Shown: piece by piece, positions 1-8,477 of the stretch
How positions within the stretch are numbered: the stretch's first letter is position 1
Layout of the letters: each line of letters starts with the position of its first letter
Assembly: GCF_001437405.1 (NCBI RefSeq)
Contig: NZ_JQBY01000004.1
Location: forward strand, 55,031 to 119,030
Reading direction: 5' to 3'
Length of the DNA stretch: 64,000 nt
Source: Pediococcus ethanolidurans
GTDB taxonomy: Bacteria; Bacillota; Bacilli; Lactobacillales; Lactobacillaceae
The notes under the pieces: model-generated
Told to the model about the DNA's origin: nothing
Databases searched by the model: none
What the model saw: only the letters and a program-made list of their open reading frames with translations
Program-made: the position numbers and the translations under genes

Positions 1-43
1 AAAAAGGCAAGGTACGAGAATTTTTTCTCTACCTTGCCTTTTT
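1..43 (-). terminator. Rho-independent terminator
   Basis: A 14-bp stem pairs positions 1-14 with 30-43 and is flanked by A and T runs, so it can work in both directions. It closes the HAD-HTH transcript read leftward. Confidence 0.75.
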
Positions 44-69
44 ATTTTTAAAAAATGAAATTGTTATTT

Positions 70-303
70 TTAATCTTCAATTTTAATGGCAATTTTTCCG
101 CCAGCACGACTGACAATTTCGTCCAACGTTTTAAAGGAAACATTGGCACGGCCACTTTCCATTCGGGCAATTTGTGATTGTCGTTTACCAGCCTTTTCTG
201 CTAATTGTGTTTGTGTAAATCCATTTCGAATTCGAAATTGCACTAACTCCTTAGCTACTTGAACCTTAATTCCTTCTTCACTTGTCATTACTTGCTTATC
301 CAT
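70..303 (-). CDS. Small XRE-family helix-turn-helix protein (antitoxin-like)
   Basis: This 77-residue protein is essentially one XRE/HTH_3 domain (about residues 18-72). It contains the pattern FTQTQLAEKAGKRQSQIARMES, abbreviated here to its core TQLAEKAG and QIARMESG segments. The conserved glutamines and the ARMESG recognition-helix end are typical of single-domain DNA-binding repressors and of HigA-like antitoxins. The start is supported by GGAGGAGCAACG just upstream of the ATG. It lies 27 bp downstream of the HAD gene on the same strand and before a terminator, so the two are probably co-transcribed. No toxin partner is visible, although one could lie beyond the window edge. Its DNA target is unknown. 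Confidence 0.8.
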   Translation of the reverse strand: MDKQVMTSEEGIKVQVAKELVQFRIRNGFTQTQLAEKAGKRQSQIARMESGRANVSFKTLDEIVSRAGGKIAIKIED

Positions 304-330
304 CGTTGCTCCTCCATTTAACTAACTATT

Positions 331-951
331 TTATAAAATTTTTAATAGATCTAACGGTTCCTCAAAAATATACTCTGCGTCGCTAAAATCCGCATTCGGG
401 ATTGCACCCCATTTAGCATTCCCAAAATCAATACCCGCCGCATGAGCTGCTTGCATATCATACTGGGCATCCCCAACATACAAGAATTGATCTTTAGTAA
501 ACTGTGGAAATTTTTTCATACCTGCAATTAATGGTTCAGGATGTGGTTTGTGCTGTTTAGTATCCTCCGCAACCACAACCTGATCTGTAAATTTAGTAAA
601 TTCGTATTGAGCAACCTGTGTCTGCCAACCATATTTTGTTTTTGAAGTTACAATACCAATTCTTACAGCTAAATTTTGTAACGCCTCAAACAAGGTCGTC
701 ACACCAGAAAACTCTTCTACTAAATTCTGATGACGAAGAAATTCTTTGCCATATTCTTGAACCGTTTGTTTCGGATCGGGGGAACCTAATTTTTTAAAAA
801 TTTCTACCGCCGATAAGCCCATTAATTGCCGTGCTTGTTGCTTTGATACCGGAATTGATAAACGATCAAAAACTGCTTTTTCGGTCTCCCACACGGCCTT
901 ATCAGTTCTCAATAGTGTATTATCCACATCAAATAGAATAACTTTATACAT
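331..951 (-). CDS. HAD-superfamily hydrolase (phosphoglycolate phosphatase-like)
   Basis: This is a soluble haloacid dehalogenase-type phosphatase of about 206 residues. Motif I is DVDNT near the N-terminus (nucleophile Asp plus acid/base Asp). A helical cap follows, then motif II IVTSKT, motif III Lys in KPHPEP, and motif IV VGDAQYDMQAA, which supplies the Mg2+-binding acidic residues. The layout matches the Gph/PpaX/beta-phosphoglucomutase-like subgroup. The substrate cannot be read from sequence; a small phosphorylated metabolite is likely. I chose the internal ATG at 951 because GAGGGGGG lies directly upstream, and the longer frame adds 12 atypical residues. It precedes the small HTH gene in the same transcript. 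Confidence 0.85.
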   Translation of the reverse strand: MYKVILFDVDNTLLRTDKAVWETEKAVFDRLSIPVSKQQARQLMGLSAVEIFKKLGSPDPKQTVQEYGKEFLRHQNLVEEFSGVTTLFEALQNLAVRIGIVTSKTKYGWQTQVAQYEFTKFTDQVVVAEDTKQHKPHPEPLIAGMKKFPQFTKDQFLYVGDAQYDMQAAHAAGIDFGNAKWGAIPNADFSDAEYIFEEPLDLLKIL

Positions 952-1070
952 ATCTAGCCCCCCTCTTCTTTTTAATGAAACAAACAATGCATTATATCAT
1001 AAGAAAGCGATTTCTCTCAATGGCATTTTTAAAATTTTCCCTTATTATTATAAATTTACGCTATCTTTAA

Positions 1071-1138
1071 AAAAAACTAGCGAAAGTTAGCCATCAAAAT
1101 AGCTCTGCTATCTCAATTTCAACTTTCCCCAGTTTTTT
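1071..1138 (-). terminator. Terminator after the YhgE-like gene
   Basis: AAAAAACT...AAAGTT pairs with AACTTT...AGTTTTTT across an internal mismatch, leaving a T run on the minus strand. It lies just past the stop of the leftward YhgE-like gene. Confidence 0.5.
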
Positions 1139-1145
1139 AGTTTTA

Positions 1146-4100
1146 TTAATCTTTTACATGATTCAATCCAAATTTAGTTTGTGGTGAAACAAAAAAATAA
1201 ATTGCACCAATTACAATTGGATAAAGTAACACAATCAAGCTTTGCAACAACATGCCGTTACCAACCCCATTAATTGCGTAATTAAATGCGCTCATTGCGT
1301 GAGTGACTGGTAATAACTCTGAGATTGCTTGATATACATTGGTCAGCATCGAAGTCGGAAGTAAGACGCCCGCTAATTGAACAAGCATCAAAACTAAGGA
1401 GAACAGAATTCCCGGTGCGCCAAACAATAAATCAATAAAGACACACAGTGCTGTGAAGCTTACGGCACTGACTGTTGCTGCGACCACTAGTTCAACCGGA
1501 TGAATAACCTGAATTCCATCAATCGCAATAAAGGCAAGCACACCGACTACTTGAAGAAGCGTTAGGAGAAGCAACATATTATTTGAAAGACCGAAGCCAT
1601 TATGCCGATGACCTTTTCGACGCGCATATTGTCCCAACTGATTAAGAATAGCAGCAATGAATAAGATCATTGCAATAACCAGTGGTGCAAACATATTCTT
1701 CACTGAACCAACCGAGTCTAATGTTTGAACTTGGTTAACCGGATTAACAAAATGGTTAACATTTTCAGGTTCAGCATTCACATTTTGAACCTGTTGAGCA
1801 CCATCTTGAAGCTTAGAGTTTAACAAACCAATTCCTGCCGTTGCTGTTTTCAACCCACTTTGAACCTGATCAGAACCACTTGCCAGTTTATCAGCACCTG
1901 ATTTACCTTCTTTAGCACCAGATTCCAACTGACTAGCCCCGCTAGTTAATTGCGAACTAGCATTGGTTAACTTCGTGCCACCTGCGGCTAGTTTATTTGC
2001 ACCTGTTGATAACTGATTAACACCACTAACTAAAGTGGGAACCTGTCCATTCAATGTTTGCAAACCAGAACTTAATTGTTGTGAACCAGAATTCAGTTTA
2101 GATGAATTATTTTTTAAAGTTGTCAATCCAGTAGTTAATTTGCTTGAACCAGAAGTTAATTGACTAACTCCGCTAATTAAACTAGGAACTTGACTATTTA
2201 AACTTGAAAGACCGGTTGTCACTTGACTAGAACCATTGCTGAGTTTCGTAACCCCACTCGTCAAACTTGGTACTTGGCTGTTTAATGAACCTAACCCCGT
2301 TTGCAGTTGCGTAGCTCCGGCAGTTAACTCACTGTTATTAGCGGTAAGTTGGGCAGCACCCTGGCTGGCTGAACTAACCCCAGCAGTGTACTTGGAAACA
2401 CCAGTTGTGTATGTGGTTACACCTGAGACAAGTGAATTTTCACCATTAACTTGGCTGTTTAACTGTTTGACACCTGCTGTAAATTCTTTAAAATCATTCA
2501 AGTTATCACTTAACGTTGGTAACTGTTTTTCAAGTGATTCCAAGGTCTGAACGGTTGTATCACTCATCAGTGGCGAAGCTAATAAATCATTAGCCTGACT
2601 AACCACACTGCTCAAGCTAGAGAGTGCCGTTGTGGTACTACTGTCAATATTGAGCTTGCCTAACGTTGTGGCTAATCCACTAATTTTTTCTTTCGCACTG
2701 CTTAAACTTTGTAAACTAGTGCCAGTTGCCGCAATTTCTTTAGCAGAAGCGGCCGCATTTGTGGCACCATCAGCTGCAGAACTTTTAGCTTCTGTAAGCT
2801 TGGCTTTATCAGTATCACTCAATTTTGATGTATCGACATCGCTTAAAAGAGTTGCTACCTTTTGACTATCCGTTGCCGAAGTTTTGGCTTTGGTTGCTGC
2901 ATCAGTTAGTGCACTTGAAGCACTATCCAAACTGGAAAAGGCACTGTTAACATCGGATAAACTGCTTTGTGCATCACTTAATTCGGATAGCACACTGCTC
3001 AAACTCGAAAGTTGTTTCAAAGCAGGTGCCAACGCCTGGAGTTTAGTCTGTAATTGTTGTGCACTTTCAATTGTGGTTGGCGCATCCTTCAAGCTCTCCA
3101 TAGCAGTTGAATCAGTTTCTAACAATTGTTGCATCTCCGCAATCTGCTCATTTGCCTGATCTGCAGCCGAATTTAATTGACTCACACCTGCTGATAACTG
3201 GGTTGCACTGCTAAGTAACGAAGTCGATCCATTATTTAGCGTGTCAGAGCTAGCACTCAAAGTGCTCAAACCACCATTTAGTGAGCTTACGCCATCGGTA
3301 TAAGAGTTAATACCACTTGTTAGGCTCTTTGACCCCGTACTGAGTTGACCAACACCAGATGCCAACTCACCCGTTTTACCAGATAAAGTTTTCAACCCTG
3401 CCGTGACCTGTGAAGAACCATTAAACAGTCGCAAAACACCCAAAGGCAAAGCGGCCGTTTTACTAGAAAGTTGGGCTAATCCCGTGCTAAGTTGAGTAGC
3501 ACCGGACTGCGTCTTTGCCACGCCCGCAGTATAGCTTTGAACACCAGTATTCAACTGACTAGCACCAGTTGTTAATTTTTGAACGCCACTAGCCAGGGGA
3601 GCCGTTTTAGATTTCATTTCACTCAAGCCACTTGCCAATGCCTTGCTACCGGATGCCATGGTATCCACACCTGCCGCATAAGTATTAATGCCATCACTTA
3701 ATTGCTTGGTCCCACTCTCAAAAGTGATCATGCTAGTTGCTAAAACGTGCAAATTACGATCAACTTTGGCATTACCATCCTTAAGTTGTACCACTCCGTT
3801 CTTTAATTTCTTCACACCGTTTGAACCACTTTTTATTCCAGTTCCTAGTTTGTTAATTGAAGAAAGCAACGTTTTGTCATATGATTTTTGAACGCTAGAT
3901 ACGACTTCATTTTTTACCTGACTCGCAACTTGTTCATTAATTACCTGTGATACATAACTATTATGTTTAGATAGCTTAATTTTTAAGTTACTGGTTTTAG
4001 GCGTCTTATCCAAAGCCGTGGTAATATTTTGCGAAAAGTTCTTTGGAATCGTAATGGTCATTAAGTAATGGCCATTTTTCAATTCTCTTTTTGCTTTTGC

Positions 4101-4358
4101 AGCTGAAACAAAATGCCATTTAACTTGATCGTTATGACTTAAATTCTGAATTACTTGCTTTCCAGCACTAACATCGGTATTTTGAAACTTGGCCGATTTA
4201 TCATTGTTAACAACCGCCACATTGGTATTGGTTGTATGTGCCTCCTGCGAAGAATTAATGTACCTGAAAATAAGACCAGTTAATAAAATTGGAACTAAAA
4301 GGGCTAATATCAAAAAACTCCATCGTTTCGTTCGCGGATTCCAATTCTTAAAAATCAT
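1146..4358 (-). CDS. YhgE/Pip-family membrane protein with very long repeat region
   Basis: This 1,070-residue membrane protein has one N-terminal transmembrane helix (about residues 13-33) and then an extracytoplasmic region of over 800 residues. The C-terminal 200 residues hold about five more helices of the ABC-2/Pip type. The extracytoplasmic part is built from recurring Leu-x2-Gly-x3-Leu units (LxxGxxxL, often LSTG, LTSG, LASG). A Ser/Ala/Thr-rich, probably coiled-coil block sits between two repeat tracts. YhgE/Pip proteins include the lactococcal phage infection protein and relatives of type VII secretion accessory proteins; the molecular role is mostly unknown. The start ATG at 4358 has GGAGATGGCAAAGAG upstream. 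It is monocistronic, with a terminator on its 3' side. The repeat-rich DNA could recombine and change length between strains. Confidence 0.85.
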   Translation of the reverse strand: MIFKNWNPRTKRWSFLILALLVPILLTGLIFRYINSSQEAHTTNTNVAVVNNDKSAKFQNTDVSAGKQVIQNLSHNDQVKWHFVSAAKAKRELKNGHYLMTITIPKNFSQNITTALDKTPKTSNLKIKLSKHNSYVSQVINEQVASQVKNEVVSSVQKSYDKTLLSSINKLGTGIKSGSNGVKKLKNGVVQLKDGNAKVDRNLHVLATSMITFESGTKQLSDGINTYAAGVDTMASGSKALASGLSEMKSKTAPLASGVQKLTTGASQLNTGVQSYTAGVAKTQSGATQLSTGLAQLSSKTAALPLGVLRLFNGSSQVTAGLKTLSGKTGELASGVGQLSTGSKSLTSGINSYTDGVSSLNGGLSTLSASSDTLNNGSTSLLSSATQLSAGVSQLNSAADQANEQIAEMQQLLETDSTAMESLKDAPTTIESAQQLQTKLQALAPALKQLSSLSSVLSELSDAQSSLSDVNSAFSSLDSASSALTDAATKAKTSATDSQKVATLLSDVDTSKLSDTDKAKLTEAKSSAADGATNAAASAKEIAATGTSLQSLSSAKEKISGLATTLGKLNIDSSTTTALSSLSSVVSQANDLLASPLMSDTTVQTLESLEKQLPTLSDNLNDFKEFTAGVKQLNSQVNGENSLVSGVTTYTTGVSKYTAGVSSASQGAAQLTANNSELTAGATQLQTGLGSLNSQVPSLTSGVTKLSNGSSQVTTGLSSLNSQVPSLISGVSQLTSGSSKLTTGLTTLKNNSSKLNSGSQQLSSGLQTLNGQVPTLVSGVNQLSTGANKLAAGGTKLTNASSQLTSGASQLESGAKEGKSGADKLASGSDQVQSGLKTATAGIGLLNSKLQDGAQQVQNVNAEPENVNHFVNPVNQVQTLDSVGSVKNMFAPLVIAMILFIAAILNQLGQYARRKGHRHNGFGLSNNMLLLLTLLQVVGVLAFIAIDGIQVIHPVELVVAATVSAVSFTALCVFIDLLFGAPGILFSLVLMLVQLAGVLLPTSMLTNVYQAISELLPVTHAMSAFNYAINGVGNGMLLQSLIVLLYPIVIGAIYFFVSPQTKFGLNHVKD

Positions 4359-4474
4359 CTCTTTGCCATCTCCTGTGTTATTCACGTATTCAAAAATCAC
4401 TTACAAATAAAAACTTTAATATTCGCTAAAGAAACCGTCAAAGGCAACTTTTTTTCAAAAAAATAATTTAAACC

Positions 4475-4525
4475 AAAAAAAATAGCTCAAAACCCTAATT
4501 AGATAAGGCCTTAAACTATTTTTAA
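4475..4525 (-). terminator. Possible terminator of the amidotransferase gene
   Basis: AAAAATAG/CTATTTTT arms with a mismatched inner stem are followed by a T run on the minus strand, about 115 bp past the stop of the leftward hydrolase gene. Confidence 0.45.
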
Positions 4526-4641
4526 AATTATTCGTTAATATTTTGTAAAAGCACCATAAAACTCACTATTCATGGGTGTTTTAAGCAATTTTTCGATAAG
4601 AAGTGACAAAGCGATTGATTTGAAACATAAAATTATTCAAT

Positions 4642-5361
4642 TTACTTGAAAAAAGTGAGATATTTGGTAAAAATTGCGCGCATTTCTGGTCGCTTCAGCA
4701 TCATTTCCGGATGCCACTGAATTCCTAATAAGGGCTGATCAGCGTCAGTTGGCTGAACTGCTTCAATCACACCATCATCTGCCCAGGCGGCTTTTTTCAA
4801 AGGTTGCGCCAGTTTGGCAATCATTTGATGATGTAATGAATTTACCGAAACTCTTTTTCCTAATATTTTTTGTAGCTCACCTTCAACTTGAACTTCATGG
4901 GTTGCCACGTTACCACGAATTTCAGGTGCTTGATCATGCTCAACCAGCACTGAACGGGTCATTAAGGTTTGGTCTTGATACAACGTCCCACCTAACGCCA
5001 CATTAATTAACTGAACTCCCCGACAAATGCCAAGAATTGGCTTATGCGCATCCCAGGCCAAGTTAAACAAAGCTAATTCAAATTGGTCACGTTTTAGGGA
5101 AGTTTCTTTGAGTAATGGATTAGGTTCTTGCCCATACAAACTTGGCGTTACATCTTGCCCACCAGGTAAAAATAAGCCATCAATCGTCCTAAAATAATCT
5201 TTCGCCATGCTTTCGGTCTGGATTGGGATGACAACGGGCAGTCCGCCGGCTTGTACAATGGCTTCAATATTTCCCTGAAAAGTGTATGTTGCCCGATTAT
5301 GATAAAACAGCTCGGAATCCTTCGTAAATAAATTTCCGACAATGCCAATTCTTGGTTTCAT
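4642..5361 (-). CDS. Class I glutamine-amidotransferase hydrolase (gamma-glutamyl-GABA hydrolase family)
   Basis: This 239-residue cytosolic enzyme belongs to the peptidase C26 / PuuD-like family, which hydrolyses gamma-glutamyl amide bonds such as gamma-glutamyl-GABA in putrescine breakdown. The nucleophile elbow GICRGVQ places the catalytic Cys near residue 113. The C-terminal QWHPE supplies the catalytic His and Glu, and PGGQDVTPSLY is the typical oxyanion/substrate loop. The length is normal for the family. GAGGTAAAAAA precedes the ATG. No other putrescine genes are nearby, so the true substrate is open. The 433-bp repeat element begins about 20 bp upstream of the start, so the promoter probably lies in that element or upstream of it. 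Confidence 0.87.
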   Translation of the reverse strand: MKPRIGIVGNLFTKDSELFYHNRATYTFQGNIEAIVQAGGLPVVIPIQTESMAKDYFRTIDGLFLPGGQDVTPSLYGQEPNPLLKETSLKRDQFELALFNLAWDAHKPILGICRGVQLINVALGGTLYQDQTLMTRSVLVEHDQAPEIRGNVATHEVQVEGELQKILGKRVSVNSLHHQMIAKLAQPLKKAAWADDGVIEAVQPTDADQPLLGIQWHPEMMLKRPEMRAIFTKYLTFFK

Positions 5362-5382
5362 TTTTTTACCTCACTTATGTAG

Positions 5383-5815
5383 TTAAAGATTGAAACTACC
5401 AAAACGATTCCAGTAACTGGCGTTAAACGTTTAGTTCATGAAAAGTGGTTTAACTGCCGTCCTGCGGCTCGCCTGGTCTGGAACGGGATGGGCACGAGAC
5501 CAATCGCCTCTGGACTAAGAACGTTTGATGCTTCAATAATGCTCAGCAACACTGATATAATAACTTTTATATCGATGTATTGATTGCAAAAATTAGACTT
5601 AGTCTGGAAGCAAATGGGCTCAGTAGTGACATTTATCTTAGCGGGCTTCGCTTAGATAAAGGCAGAGCTTAGAGACGTGTTTTTCGGCTCTAAGTCGTGC
5701 CCACTACGTTCCAACCCAAATTTGCTGGAAGACGGCATTCTAATCTAATCTTGTTACCATGAACACTTTTCTATCAGGCAACGAGACGTGTTTTTGTAGT
5801 TTCAACCTTTAGTTA
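5383..5815. repeat. 433-bp intergenic element with terminal inverted repeats (copy 1)
   Basis: The left end (5383-5405) and right end (5790-5815) are imperfect inverted repeats sharing AAAG(A/G)TTGAAACTAC and CAAAAC. Related sequence continues inward: TTCATG, TGCCGTC, GGAACG and GGGCACGA occur in both halves in opposite orientation. The centre has a tight hairpin at about 5631-5661 (TTTATCTTAGCG/CGCTTAGATAAA). There is no convincing coding frame. A second copy in reverse orientation begins at 63904 and runs off the window. The element separates the oppA-like gene from the amidotransferase gene and looks like a non-autonomous, MITE-like or structured-RNA element. Confidence 0.8.
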
Positions 5816-5820
5816 TGTAG

Positions 5821-5872
5821 ACAAAAACACCAATTCTATGCCGCTCGCTTGGCAAAAAAATCGGTGTCTTTG
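5821..5872 (-). terminator. Terminator of the oppA-like gene
   Basis: GACACC-GATT pairs with AATT-GGTGTTTTT on the minus strand and is followed by T residues, about 80 bp past the oppA-like stop. Confidence 0.6.
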
Positions 5873-5953
5873 ACAATGCTTGTTCGTTTAATTATTTTGT
5901 TTGGTGAAAAATCACAGTCGTTTTTTACCACCTAAGAAATGTAAATTAGTCGA

Positions 5954-7606
5954 CTATTTGTTAATGTACGCCGTCTTATAATTCCACTGTGTACCAGCTG
6001 TGTTGTGAATAACTCCCTTAACCTTTGGATTGATTAAGAACGAGTAATTTGTTTGATAGAGTGGCGCAATGGCAGCCTCTTTAACGACCAATTGATCAGC
6101 TTTAATCATGTCTGCCCACCGTTTATTCTTATTGTTAGCATCTGCGTTTTGAGCTTTATCGATCAATTTATCGTAGCTACTATTACTCCATTTACCATAG
6201 TTATAACCACTGTTAGTTGTTAAGATCTGTAAGTGGGAAATTGGGTCGGTAAAGTCTGCACCCCATCCAGAAACATAGATATCAAAATCACCTTTGGAAG
6301 CGCGAGAGTAAGCCACCTTATCTGGAATATTAACCAGATTTACTTTCATTCCTGGTAATTTATTTTGTAGTTGTACTTGGAAATATTCAGAAATATTTTT
6401 ATCATCATTATCATTTGTAGACATCAAAGTTATAGTTAACGACTTAGCCCCAATTTCTTTCAAGCCTTGTTTCCAAAGCTTTTCAGCCTTAGTACTATCG
6501 TAATCAACGGTTCCCTTAAGATAAGCTTCTTTGGCAAAGTCCTGTCCAGTTTTAGGATTATTCGCCAAGTTAGTTGGTACAAACCCTTTTGGAGTCGTTG
6601 AAGCATCCCCAATAACCTTATTAATTAACTGTTTACGATTTACCGCTAATGAAATTGCCTGACGGATATGCTTATTGTTCATAGCTTTTCGTACTTTTGA
6701 GTTAGATGCTTTAAAGTTAAAAGCTAAGAAACGCGTAATACTATATGGCACTGTCTGATAATCGGCGTTGTTCTTGTAATTTTTAATTTGGGTACTTGAA
6801 AGTTGTGCCATGTCTAATTTCTTAGATTGATACAAACTCAAAATTGTTGAAGGATTTTCATTAACAGAATAGTTAATTCTACTTAATTTAACTTTACTCT
6901 TATCCCAATACTGGTTGTTTTTAACAAATGACCAGTGATCATTGGTACCTTTCCAGCCAGTCATCTTGAATGGGCCTGTGTATACCATGTATTTAGAAGT
7001 TGTGGCATACTTGCTGCCATACTTGTCAATTACTTTTTTACTTACTGGTGAGAACAATGGGTAGGTCATTAAAACCTTAAAGTAAGCAATTGGTTCATCT
7101 AACTTAACTACGAAAGTTTGTTTGTTAGGTGCAGAAACACCTAATTTTGAAGGACTCAACTTACCTGAATTAATCTTATCAGCATTTTTGATTCCTGAGA
7201 ATAAGTATGCATACTGTGATTTTGTATTTGGATTTAATGTTCGTTGCCAAGAGTAAACAAAATCTTGGGCTGTAATTTTTTGACCATTACTAAACTTCGC
7301 GTTCTTACGAATTTTAAACGTCCAAGTTTTGCCATCTTTTGAAACTGTGCCAGATGATGCTAATCCGGCAATTGGTTTACCTTTATTGCCTAATCGGTAA
7401 AGACTTTCAAATACATTTCCTGTCTGCCCGTAACCTGTGGCCTTAGCAATATCAATCGTATCTAGTGGTGCATCGGCCGATAAATTAAGTACTTGCTTTG
7501 TTGCTAACTTCCCAGAACCACCTGTTGAGCTCTGACTACCGCATCCTGCCAACACCAATAATAGTGCGGCAGAAACGGTCGTTAAAATTGTCCATTTTTT
7601 CTTCAT
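5954..7606 (-). CDS. Oligopeptide ABC-transporter substrate-binding lipoprotein (OppA-like)
   Basis: This 550-residue extracytoplasmic lipoprotein has a short basic N-terminus, a hydrophobic stretch and the lipobox LAGC at residues 19-22, so Cys22 would be lipidated. The rest matches the SBP_bac_5 (OppA/DppA/MppA) fold. Recognisable segments are NLSADAPLDTIDIAKATGYG, DFVYSWQRTLNP, RQAISLAVNRKQLI and the C-terminal IAPLYQT motif typical of OppA. It would capture extracellular peptides for an Opp permease. No permease or ATPase genes adjoin it, so it is an orphan receptor that must share a transporter encoded elsewhere. GGGGAGTTTAAGCAT precedes the ATG. The upstream region carries a short Cys-rich frame and a terminator that could attenuate it. 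Confidence 0.92.
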   Translation of the reverse strand: MKKKWTILTTVSAALLLVLAGCGSQSSTGGSGKLATKQVLNLSADAPLDTIDIAKATGYGQTGNVFESLYRLGNKGKPIAGLASSGTVSKDGKTWTFKIRKNAKFSNGQKITAQDFVYSWQRTLNPNTKSQYAYLFSGIKNADKINSGKLSPSKLGVSAPNKQTFVVKLDEPIAYFKVLMTYPLFSPVSKKVIDKYGSKYATTSKYMVYTGPFKMTGWKGTNDHWSFVKNNQYWDKSKVKLSRINYSVNENPSTILSLYQSKKLDMAQLSSTQIKNYKNNADYQTVPYSITRFLAFNFKASNSKVRKAMNNKHIRQAISLAVNRKQLINKVIGDASTTPKGFVPTNLANNPKTGQDFAKEAYLKGTVDYDSTKAEKLWKQGLKEIGAKSLTITLMSTNDNDDKNISEYFQVQLQNKLPGMKVNLVNIPDKVAYSRASKGDFDIYVSGWGADFTDPISHLQILTTNSGYNYGKWSNSSYDKLIDKAQNADANNKNKRWADMIKADQLVVKEAAIAPLYQTNYSFLINPKVKGVIHNTAGTQWNYKTAYINK

Positions 7607-7748
7607 ATGCTTAAACTCCCCAAAAAATTATTTTAGAAATCTTCTTTATACTTCATAACGCGAATCTTTGTGCCTACTTTTGAATCATTTTTATTCCAAC
7701 ACGGACAACCTGGTGACATCCAGCATCACGCCCTTTCAAATACCAAAC

Positions 7749-7787
7749 AAAAAAACCGACCAACTGCATTACGCAATTAGCCGGTTT
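7749..7787 (-). terminator. Terminator or attenuator between the Cys-rich frame and oppA-like gene
   Basis: On the minus strand an AAACCG...CGGTTT stem with a partly paired inner section (TAATTGC/ATGCAGTT) is followed by seven T residues. It starts about 22 bp after the stop of the 35-codon frame and 140 bp before the oppA-like start. Confidence 0.7.
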
Positions 7788-7809
7788 CACTTTGACCTAT
7801 GTTAAAAAA

Positions 7810-7917
7810 CTAGGCCCATTTTAGCGAAAGATAATTACAGTCTGCAGTTACACAAATAACCATGTTGTTTTGACAACATGCTGTACAACATTCAACTTGC
7901 ATTCGTGTATTCGTCAT
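7810..7917 (-). CDS. 35-residue cysteine-rich peptide (possible leader peptide)
   Basis: This short frame encodes 35 residues with six cysteines at positions 10, 11, 14, 15, 22 and 27, including the cluster CCTACC. Its support is unusually good for so small a gene: a near-consensus promoter (TTGACT, 17 bp, TAATCT), a strong ribosome site (GGAAAGGAAG, 7 nt before the ATG), and a terminator about 22 bp after the stop. A perfect 8-bp hairpin (7861-7880) forms within the Cys-cluster codons. Two readings fit. One is a leader peptide controlling the downstream oppA-like gene by cysteine-dependent attenuation. The other is a small metal- or redox-binding protein, since its Cys spacing loosely recalls DUF1540. 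I do not recognise a specific family. Confidence 0.6.
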   Translation of the reverse strand: MTNTRMQVECCTACCQNNMVICVTADCNYLSLKWA

Positions 7918-7953
7918 AATTATCTTCCTTTCCGTTTGGTTATTCCAATACCT

Positions 7954-7982
7954 AGATTATCCAATTACTTATTGTAAGTCAA
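7954..7982 (-). promoter_or_regulatory. Promoter of the Cys-rich frame
   Basis: On the minus strand TTGACT (7977-7982) and TAATCT (7954-7959) are separated by exactly 17 bp, about 40 bp upstream of the start codon. Confidence 0.7.
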
Positions 7983-8064
7983 GTAAAAATCAAATTTAAT
8001 TGTTATTTATTTTGTAGACAATTGAATTTACCAAGTATAATTCCGTACCTAACAACTTTTTCGT

Positions 8065-8094
8065 ATTTAAAAAACTTTATTCATTTGAATAAAG
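8065..8094 (-). terminator. Terminator of the mazEF-like operon
   Basis: A perfect 9-bp AT-rich stem (CTTTATTCA/TGAATAAAG) is followed by T residues on the minus strand, 18 bp past the toxin stop. Confidence 0.6.
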
Positions 8095-8111
8095 ATCGAG
8101 GTGAATCTTTT

Positions 8112-8477
8112 TTACGAGTTTATTTTTGTAATATCAACTTGATGTACTTTAATAAATTGAGCCAGTCCATAAATGTCTTCATCAGTCAAACTGCCAATTG
8201 GTTTCTGATGTTGAAATTCTTTAAAATCAATTGCGTATTGTTTATGAATATCAATATAAGATTGTTTTCGCAAACCCGCTTTTCGCCACAGTTTTATGGG
8301 ATAGTAAACCTTTTTAATAAGCTTTGATTTTGTTTTGTCTTGACTTGTAATCTTAAAGATAAAAATTACCTTATTTCCACGGGCAACAACAAGTGCTGGA
8401 CGATATTTGGCTTTATTTTGATCATCAAAAGGGACATTAACTAGAAATAATGTCATCGGTTTAATAGGCGTCATCAT
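8112..8477 (-). CDS. PemK/MazF-type toxin
   Basis: This protein of about 121 residues is an SH3-barrel PemK/MazF-family endoribonuclease toxin. It shows an N-terminal FLVNVPF strand and YRPALVV (the family RPALVV strand). FIFKITS corresponds to the conserved ITS strand, and RKAGLRKQSYID to the AGL-x-x-S/D strand. Members cleave mRNA in the cytoplasm unless bound by antitoxin. It overlaps the end of the antitoxin gene by about 17 bp, so it is translationally coupled. GGATGAG inside the antitoxin gene can serve as ribosome site for the ATG at 8477; a GTG at 8483 is an alternative start. A terminator follows. Its cleavage specificity is unknown. Confidence 0.82.
   Translation of the reverse strand: MMTPIKPMTLFLVNVPFDDQNKAKYRPALVVARGNKVIFIFKITSQDKTKSKLIKKVYYPIKLWRKAGLRKQSYIDIHKQYAIDFKEFQHQKPIGSLTDEDIYGLAQFIKVHQVDITKINS

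Noticed and set aside
1200..4400. Several open frames on the plus strand opposite the YhgE-like gene
   Set aside because: They mirror the repetitive Ser/Leu/Gly-rich codons on the minus strand, lack ribosome sites and look like no known protein.
5362..5953. Hidden small gene in the 433-bp element
   Set aside because: All frames are broken by stops, and its second copy carries substitutions without a coding pattern.
7607..7748. T-box or other riboswitch before the oppA-like gene
   Set aside because: The T-box core sequence and the specifier/antiterminator arrangement are missing; only a short CTGG/CCAG hairpin is visible.
8022..8327. Plus-strand frame opposite the mazF-like gene
   Set aside because: It is antisense to a well-supported toxin gene, has no ribosome site and no recognisable domain.
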